19,499 nt of DNA from Tenericutes bacterium HGW-Tenericutes-5. Lineage in GTDB: Bacteria; Bacillota_I; Bacilli_A; Izemoplasmatales; Hujiaoplasmataceae. The stretch spans positions 1-19,499 of the forward strand of contig PGXI01000011.1 in NCBI GenBank assembly GCA_002839125.1, written 5' to 3'. The first letter of the stretch is position 1, and every line of letters starts with the position of its first letter. Shown piece after piece: positions 14,926-19,499 of the stretch. The notes under the pieces were generated by a model. The model had not been told where the DNA came from. It worked only from the letters and a program-made list of their open reading frames with translations, and made no database searches. The position numbers and the translations under genes were made by a program.

Positions 14926-14953
14926 TTGCAGAGACGCTTATTTGTGATAAAAT
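14926..14953 (+). promoter_or_regulatory. Promoter of the CcpA-like gene
   Basis: TTGCAG (14926-14931), a 16-base spacer and TAAAAT (14948-14953) preceded by TGA. An inverted repeat AAAAGCG...CGCTTAT (about 14918-14942) surrounds the -35 and may be a split operator. Confidence 0.5.
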
Positions 14954-14994
14954 ATATTCAATCAATACTTTTAAAGAGGAAGGGGATTGATTAT

Positions 14995-16002
14995 ATGAGT
15001 AAAGCTACTATATATAATGTGGCAATAAAAGCTGGGGTATCACTGGCAACGGTATCAAGAACGTTGAATAATCCAGAAAAAGTTAAACCAGAAACTAGGG
15101 ATAGAGTACTTCAAGTTATTAAAGAATTAGGTTATAAACCAAATGCTTATGCTAAGGGACTAGCTAGTAGAAAATCTACATCAGTAGCGATAATTGTTCC
15201 CGATATGTCCAGATCATCAGTTGCGGAAATGGTTAATGGTATTGCAGTTGAGGCGAAAAAGTATGATTATTCGTTAATTCTTTATGTGTTAAAGGACAAA
15301 TATGCAGATGAAACAGAAATGATGCAAGAAGTAGTTGCTTCACAGGCTGATGGCATCCTTTATATGAATGACGAAATCAATGAAGAACAATACAAGACTC
15401 TCAATATGATTCAAGATGAGTATGGAGTGCCTGTAGTTTTGGCGAATACAGTCTATCCTTATGATAGTTCGTTAACTACAGTTTCAATTGATTATTATCA
15501 AGCCGCTTATGAAGTCACCAAACAACTTATTGATGAAGGCCGTAAAAATATTTTCATGCTGACAACAGCGAGAAAATATATGGTTAATGACTTAAAGGAA
15601 GCCGGATATCAAAAAGCGATTGAAGAAGCTGGTTTAGAAATGAATATTTTTAGAACCAGTGGTGATATCACTGTCAATACCATTCATTTCAATGAACTTC
15701 TAAAAGAAAATGGACATCTAATTGATGGCGTTGTTGCAGTTAGAGATTCTATTGCTGTATCATTTATTAATCAAGCGATTGAAAAGGGAAGAAAAATACC
15801 GGAAGACATATCTGTTTTCGGCTTCCAAAACACAAAGTACGCTTCATTATCTCGACCAAAACTTTCTTGTGTAGATATACCAATTATTGATATTGGCGTT
15901 AAAGCTATGTATCTACTAAAAAAAGAAATCGATGGTTTACATATTGAAGAAAAGTTTAATGAATTACCACATAATATAATTTTAAGACAAACAACAAAAT
16001 AA
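14995..16002 (+). CDS. ccpA: LacI-family regulator, CcpA-like
   Basis: A 335-residue LacI/GalR-family regulator: N-terminal helix-turn-helix (about residues 3-25, TIYNVAIKAGVSLATVSRTL), hinge region, and periplasmic-binding-protein-like core. It resembles B. subtilis CcpA along its length: GLASRKS in the hinge, VSIDYYQAAYEV in the core, and FGFQNTKYASLSRP with ELPHNIILRQTTK near the end. In Firmicutes CcpA with Ser-phosphorylated HPr binds cre sites to give catabolite repression. The length and the neighbouring tyrS (ccpA and tyrS are near neighbours in Bacillus) agree. HPr-binding residues cannot be confirmed by eye. Start is the ATG after AGGAAGGGG (14977-14985); an earlier ATG/TTG in frame is rejected. 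Confidence 0.8.
   Translation: MSKATIYNVAIKAGVSLATVSRTLNNPEKVKPETRDRVLQVIKELGYKPNAYAKGLASRKSTSVAIIVPDMSRSSVAEMVNGIAVEAKKYDYSLILYVLKDKYADETEMMQEVVASQADGILYMNDEINEEQYKTLNMIQDEYGVPVVLANTVYPYDSSLTTVSIDYYQAAYEVTKQLIDEGRKNIFMLTTARKYMVNDLKEAGYQKAIEEAGLEMNIFRTSGDITVNTIHFNELLKENGHLIDGVVAVRDSIAVSFINQAIEKGRKIPEDISVFGFQNTKYASLSRPKLSCVDIPIIDIGVKAMYLLKKEIDGLHIEEKFNELPHNIILRQTTK
15975..15980 (+). promoter_or_regulatory. Possible -10 box of the tyrS T-box transcript
   Basis: TATAAT inside the last codons of the CcpA-like gene, about 30 bases before stem I of the T-box. The -35 is not evident. Transcription of tyrS from the ccpA promoter is the alternative, since no terminator separates the genes. Confidence 0.35.
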
Positions 16003-16225
16003 ACTGTGAATGAGCGAGAATAGTTAAGATTTGTAAATGTAGAGATTCGGTGGTTGGTGAAAACCGAACAAGATTAACATATTCATTACACTCAGGAGTT
16101 ATGCTTTTAATAAAGCACGGTAAATCCGTTATCTTTATAAGTGCACTTATTAAATATAAGTGAATTAAGGTGGTACCGCGGAAACATTCGTCCTTTAAGT
16201 TTTTTAAAGGACGATTTTTATTTTA
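16003..16225 (+). promoter_or_regulatory. T-box leader of tyrS
   Basis: Uncharged tRNA-Tyr would turn on tyrS by antitermination. Stem I is visible: GUGAAUGA (16006-16013) with UCAUU-ACAC, then GUUAA (16023-16027) with UUAAC (16074-16078). The distal AGAGA bulge and GGTTGGTGAAAACC-type hairpin are at 16041-16067. The T-box core is AAGGTGGTACCGCGG (16167-16181). Its UGGU (16171-16174) pairs with an ACCA acceptor end, fitting tRNA-Tyr with discriminator A. The best specifier is UAU at 16080-16082. A terminator follows at 16189-16225. Confidence 0.92.
16189..16225 (+). terminator. T-box-controlled terminator before tyrS
   Basis: CGTCCTTTAA (16189-16198) pairs with TTAAAGGACG (16204-16213) around a five-base loop, followed by a T-rich run (16215-16224). 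The alternative antiterminator pairs the T-box TTAAGG (16165-16170) with CCTTTAA (16192-16198). Confidence 0.85.
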
Positions 16226-16238
16226 TAGGAGGATTATT

Positions 16239-17477
16239 ATGAATTTATATGAAGATTTAAAATGGCGTGGACTTTTGTACCAACAAACAGATGATGATTT
16301 AGCAGAAAAGTTAAATAAAGAGAAACTAGTATTTTACCTTGGAGCTGATCCAACAGCTGATAGTTTACATATAGGTCATCTTTTAGCTTATTTAGTAGCT
16401 AAGAGATTAGAAGACTATGGTCATAAACCGATTCTTGTAATTGGTGGTGGTACTGGACTAATTGGCGATCCAAGTTTTAAAAGTCAAGAAAGAAAACTTT
16501 TGAGCATCGAAGAATCACTAAAAAACGCTGAAGGGATTGCAAAACAAGCTAAGCATATCCTACCAGAAGCGATGATCGTCAATAATTACGATTGGCTTTC
16601 TTCTTTAAATGCTATTGAATTTTTACGCGATATTGGTAAGCATTTCAATGTAGCTTATATGATGAGCAAAGATTCAGTCAAATCAAGAATTGAAAATGGA
16701 ATCTCTTTTACTGAGTTCTCATATCAAATAATTCAAGCTTGGGATTTTGAACATTTATACAGAAATTTCAACTGTACACTACAGATTGGCGGACAAGACC
16801 AATGGGGTAATATTACAGCGGGAATGGAATTGATAAGGAAAGTTCACACAATTGAAGCTAAGGTGTATGGGATAACATTCCCATTAGTCACTAAAGCAGA
16901 CGGAACTAAGTTCGGTAAAACTGAATCTGGAGCCATATGGTTGGATAAGAATAAGACTTCTGTATATGATTTCTATCAGTATTGGATTAATACCGCAGAC
17001 CAAGATGTAATCAACAGATTAAAACAATTTACATTCTTGAGTAAAGATCAAATTGAAGAGATGGAAAAATCATTGGAAAACGAACCGGAAAAACGTTTAG
17101 CTCAAAAATGCTTAGCAGAAGAAATCACTAAATTAGTACATGGTGAGAATGAACTAAGAAAAGCTATTAAAGTTACAAATGCTTTATTTAGCGGCGAAGT
17201 AAGTGACCTTGATATAGAAGAAATTGAAATGGGTTTTTCAAATCTTGATTCAATTGAAATAACAGAAGAAAAGCCATTAATCGATTGTTTAGTTGAACTA
17301 AATATTGCTAGTTCAAAACGTCAAGCTCGTGAACTTATAAGTTCTAATGCCATAACTATTAATGGCAATAAAGAAACAGACTTAGAATTTATAGTTAAAA
17401 AAGAGAATGCGTTACACTTGAAATACACAATCATCAGAAAAGGTAAGAAAAAATACGCAATAATTAAACACAAATAA
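16239..17477 (+). CDS. tyrS: Tyrosyl-tRNA synthetase
   Basis: A 412-residue class I enzyme charging tRNA-Tyr with tyrosine. The tyrosine- and ATP-binding block YLGADPTADSLHIGHL (residues 33-48) contains HIGH at 44-47. The KMSKS-type loop is KFGKT, near residues 224-228. A C-terminal S4-like RNA-binding domain (about residues 348-410) contains SSKRQARELISS. The ATG at 16239 follows AGGAGG (16227-16232); an ORF beginning earlier at 16170 would start within the T-box and is rejected. Expression is controlled by the T-box leader. It is convergent with the CNNM-type gene, with a hairpin between. Confidence 0.96.
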   Translation: MNLYEDLKWRGLLYQQTDDDLAEKLNKEKLVFYLGADPTADSLHIGHLLAYLVAKRLEDYGHKPILVIGGGTGLIGDPSFKSQERKLLSIEESLKNAEGIAKQAKHILPEAMIVNNYDWLSSLNAIEFLRDIGKHFNVAYMMSKDSVKSRIENGISFTEFSYQIIQAWDFEHLYRNFNCTLQIGGQDQWGNITAGMELIRKVHTIEAKVYGITFPLVTKADGTKFGKTESGAIWLDKNKTSVYDFYQYWINTADQDVINRLKQFTFLSKDQIEEMEKSLENEPEKRLAQKCLAEEITKLVHGENELRKAIKVTNALFSGEVSDLDIEEIEMGFSNLDSIEITEEKPLIDCLVELNIASSKRQARELISSNAITINGNKETDLEFIVKKENALHLKYTIIRKGKKKYAIIKHK

Positions 17478-17515
17478 AAAGCACCACTCCTAAGTTTTGG
17501 AGTGATGCTTTTTTT
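17477..17515. terminator. Terminator between tyrS and the CNNM-type gene
   Basis: The stem AAAAGCACCACTCC pairs with GGAGTGATGCTTTT (one mismatch), followed by a T tract to 17515. The T tract overlaps the stop codon of the CNNM-type gene (TTA at 17514-17516 on plus). Confidence 0.75.
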
Positions 17516-18803
17516 ATTGATTAATTTTTACAATAAATTTATCGATATAATTCTTTTTTAAAGTCTTTATTTTAATGCTTAGTTTTTCGATAACAAATTC
17601 TTCATCAATCAATTGATCGGGAATATAACCGATTCTTTCAATAATCAAGCCACTTAGAGTCTCAGGATCTTCATCAATTTCAACTTTAAAGTAACGATTA
17701 AAATCTTGAATTTGTATCAAACCATCGACGATATAAAGATTGTCATCCAATTTTTTTATTGATTTATCCGACTCATCAAACTCATCATAGATGTTACCGA
17801 CAATTTCTTCTAAAATGTCTTCTAAGGTTATTATTCCATCAATACCACCATAACTATCAAGTAAAATAGCGATTTGGTGATTTTCTTTTTGCATTCTTCT
17901 AAACAAAATATTAATTTTGATATTGTTAGGGGCATAATATGGTTCCCGCAATAATTTCTTATAATCGACTCTTGAGAACCCTTTTTTCTTGGCATCAATT
18001 AAAACATCTTTGACATGAATTATTCCAACCAGATTATCGATTGTTTTATTATAGAACGGAATTCTTGTATAAGGAGCTTCAATAATCATTTGAATAATAT
18101 CTTGTTTTGCTTCGTTAATATCAATAGCATAGATATCTGTTCTCGGTGTCATGATAGTTTCAGCTTGAATATCATCGAACTCAAAAATGTTTTCCAGCAT
18201 TTCCTTTTCTTGTCCACGATAAAGACCTTGGATGTGACCTGATCTTATCATTTGTTTGATTTCATCTTCTGATGTTTTGTCTTGAGATTCATCTTTTTTT
18301 ATTCCTAATAATCTAACAACACCTTTGGTGGTTATGGTTAATAACCAGACAACAGGACGAGTTATAAACATCATTATTCGTAAAACCCCAATTGATAACA
18401 TAGCTACTTTTATTGGACTATTCAAAGCTATTCGTTTTGGCACTAATTCGCCAAAAACAAGAGTAATGAATGATAATACTAAAGTAATTAAAACAACCGC
18501 AAAATTGAATGATAAGTTAAGGCCGATTGAAGCAAAAAGATCTACTAAATTTTGAGCTAAATTTGAACCGGCAATTGCACTTGATAAAAATCCTGCCAAA
18601 GTTATCGCCACTTGAATTGTTGATAAAAACCTTGTAGAATCCTTACTTAATGTTTGGAGTTTTTTCGCCTTTTTATTTCCATCATCAACTAGTTTTTGTA
18701 GTTTATTTTGATTTATTGAAACCAAGGCCATTTCGCTCGCTGCAAAAAAACCATTAATTAAAATAAGAATAAAAACTAGTATTAATATATATACGTCTTC
18801 CAT
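17514..18803 (-). CDS. CNNM/CorC-family (HlyC/CorC, DUF21-CBS) divalent cation transporter
   Basis: A 429-residue protein with DUF21 membrane domain (about 1-180, four helices; typical NGFFAASEMALVSINQNKL near the start and FGELVPKRIALNSP), a CBS pair (about 200-320, MTPRTDIYAID and AILLDSYGGIDGIITLEDI) and a C-terminal CorC_HlyC domain (about 340-425). Bacterial relatives such as YhdP and MpfA/CorC are linked to Mg2+ homeostasis, probably Mg2+/Na+ exchange with ATP sensing by the CBS pair. ATG at 18803 is preferred over two upstream GTG codons, because AGGTGGTGG (18806-18814) is the ribosome binding site. It is preceded by a -10 box overlapping no other gene. Confidence 0.85.
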   Translation of the reverse strand: MEDVYILILVFILILINGFFAASEMALVSINQNKLQKLVDDGNKKAKKLQTLSKDSTRFLSTIQVAITLAGFLSSAIAGSNLAQNLVDLFASIGLNLSFNFAVVLITLVLSFITLVFGELVPKRIALNSPIKVAMLSIGVLRIMMFITRPVVWLLTITTKGVVRLLGIKKDESQDKTSEDEIKQMIRSGHIQGLYRGQEKEMLENIFEFDDIQAETIMTPRTDIYAIDINEAKQDIIQMIIEAPYTRIPFYNKTIDNLVGIIHVKDVLIDAKKKGFSRVDYKKLLREPYYAPNNIKINILFRRMQKENHQIAILLDSYGGIDGIITLEDILEEIVGNIYDEFDESDKSIKKLDDNLYIVDGLIQIQDFNRYFKVEIDEDPETLSGLIIERIGYIPDQLIDEEFVIEKLSIKIKTLKKNYIDKFIVKINQ

Positions 18804-18821
18804 ATCCACCACCTAGACTAT

Positions 18822-18827
18822 ATTATA
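18822..18827 (-). promoter_or_regulatory. -10 box of the CNNM-type gene
   Basis: Minus-strand TATAAT, 18 bases before the ATG at 18803. The leader is short, and the gene is separated from the ATPase terminator by about 20 bases. Confidence 0.45.
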
Positions 18828-18840
18828 CAATATTTTTCAA

Positions 18841-18877
18841 AATAAAAAAGATAAAGCTAAACTTAAGCCTTATCTTT
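18841..18877 (-). terminator. Terminator after the P-type ATPase gene
   Basis: On the minus strand AAAGATAAGGCT (18877-18866) pairs with AGCTTTATCTTT (18858-18847), with one G-U pair, followed by a T run to 18841. The upstream arm encodes the last codons (KDKA) of the ATPase; its stop TAA (18863-18865) lies in the loop. Confidence 0.8.
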
Positions 18878-19499
18878 TAAGTATTTCTTTTGGTAAATTA
18901 ATCTTAGTGCATTCAATACACAAAGAATAGCAACTCCTACATCAGCAAAGATTGAAAGCCACATCCACATCAATCCTAAAGCTGACATTACTAAGAAAAT
19001 AAATTTAACCGCTAAGGAGAAGACAATGTTTTCTCCAGATAACCTTCTTGTTTTCTTTGCAATCTTTATTGCTTTATCTAATAATCTAATATCATTATTA
19101 ATAATAATTACATCACTAACTTCAATCGCTAAATCGGTTGCACTACCTAGAGATACACCAATATCAGCATTTTTTAGTAATGGCGCATCGTTTATACCAT
19201 CACCAACAAATAATGAAACTGAATTTGTTCTTATTTCGTTGAACTTAGTTAATTTTTCTTCAGGTAACAATTCTGAATAATACTCGATTCCACCAAGTTG
19301 TAAAGCAATATCACGAGCGGAAATCTCATTGTCACCAGTTAACATAACGGTGTCATATTCTTTTGTGAACTCTCTTACTGTTTCCATGGAAGTTTCTTTT
19401 AACTCGTCTTTAACAACGATATAACCGATAAAATCTCCACCCGAAGAAACAAACGTATAAGAACCTATTGGTAGTTTTTCAGTCTCAACAGTAACGCCA
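18863..19499 (-). CDS. P1B-type heavy-metal ATPase (Zn/Cd/Pb-type), C-terminal part only
   Basis: The reading frame is open to the window edge (211 residues visible), so this is the 3' end of a longer gene and the apparent ATG at 19387 is internal. It shows the P-domain motifs TGDNE and VGDGINDAP, then two final membrane helices. The lysine in NIVFSLAVKFIFLV and the Asp in FADVGVAILCVLNALRL are typical of P1B-2 pumps that export Zn2+, Cd2+ and Pb2+ (ZntA/CadA class). Upstream FIGYIVVKDELKE fits the end of the nucleotide-binding domain. The CxxC/CPC transmembrane metal site lies outside the window, so metal choice rests on the last helices. No downstream neighbour shares an operon; a terminator follows. 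Confidence 0.9.
   Translation of the reverse strand, partial: GVTVETEKLPIGSYTFVSSGGDFIGYIVVKDELKETSMETVREFTKEYDTVMLTGDNEISARDIALQLGGIEYYSELLPEEKLTKFNEIRTNSVSLFVGDGINDAPLLKNADIGVSLGSATDLAIEVSDVIIINNDIRLLDKAIKIAKKTRRLSGENIVFSLAVKFIFLVMSALGLMWMWLSIFADVGVAILCVLNALRLIYQKKYLKDKA

Noticed and set aside
16170..16238. Longer tyrS start within the T-box
   Set aside because: It begins inside the conserved T-box core and runs through the terminator. AGGAGG lies just before the ATG at 16239.
18863..19387. ATPase gene starting at ATG 19387
   Set aside because: The frame stays open to the window edge, and the upstream residues match the family, so the gene is truncated by the window and not short.
1..19499. 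CRISPR array, tRNA, prophage or transposon
   Set aside because: No repeat-spacer array, cloverleaf with CCA context, integrase, transposase or terminal repeats were seen.
1..19499. Mycoplasma-type code with TGA as Trp
   Set aside because: TGA is used as a stop at 1892-1894, and tryptophans in the conserved proteins are encoded by TGG.

Overview
The window looks like a chromosomal segment of a low-GC bacterium on the Firmicutes/Tenericutes side (Acholeplasma-, Izemoplasma- or Bacillota-like). The evidence is strong AGGAGG-type ribosome binding sites, T-rich intrinsic terminators, a T-box leader, a CcpA-like LacI-family regulator and AT-rich codon use. TGA is used as a stop (antiporter at 1892) and tryptophan is encoded by TGG, so the code is standard and not the Mycoplasma/Spiroplasma code. 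I saw no insertion sequences, phage genes, CRISPR arrays, tRNAs or rRNAs. The content reads as core and housekeeping genes mixed with ion transport, redox and signalling genes.

Layout. 1-57 (-): start of an ornithine-carbamoyltransferase-like gene cut by the window edge, with a cre-like palindrome in its promoter. 245-1891 (+): OsmC-family protein and a THUMP-domain RNA methyltransferase. 1892-3409 (-): thioredoxin-like protein plus CPA2 cation/proton antiporter, an operon convergent with the methyltransferase. 3522-6697 (+): GPH-family sugar/cation symporter, a DUF134 plus NifX-like pair, and a three-cysteine 1-Cys/Prx6-type peroxiredoxin. 6727-10630 (-): a large membrane-bound EAL (c-di-GMP phosphodiesterase) sensor and a membrane-anchored endonuclease/exonuclease/phosphatase-fold hydrolase. 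10727-13112 (+): an alpha/beta esterase, then a PII-like protein directly coupled to a second CPA2 antiporter. 13205-14847 (+): rimM-trmD, then rplS behind its own promoter and leader. 14995-17477 (+): ccpA-like regulator and T-box-controlled tyrS. 17514-19499 (-): CNNM/CorC-type transporter and the 3' part of a Zn/Cd-type P1B ATPase.

Themes. There are two CPA2 antiporters, each with a different small partner (a thioredoxin-like protein, and a PII-like protein that overlaps or abuts its antiporter gene). Together with the CNNM protein and the P-type ATPase this makes an ion-homeostasis-rich window. Redox proteins are scattered through it (OsmC, thioredoxin, peroxiredoxin, NifX-like). Several intrinsic terminators are folded into the last codons of coding sequences, which suggests tight genome compaction. 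The most promising items for follow-up are the PII-like/antiporter pair, the perfect palindrome overlapping the -35 box of the DUF134/NifX operon, and the extra extracellular domain in the GPH symporter. None of these proves an undescribed system.
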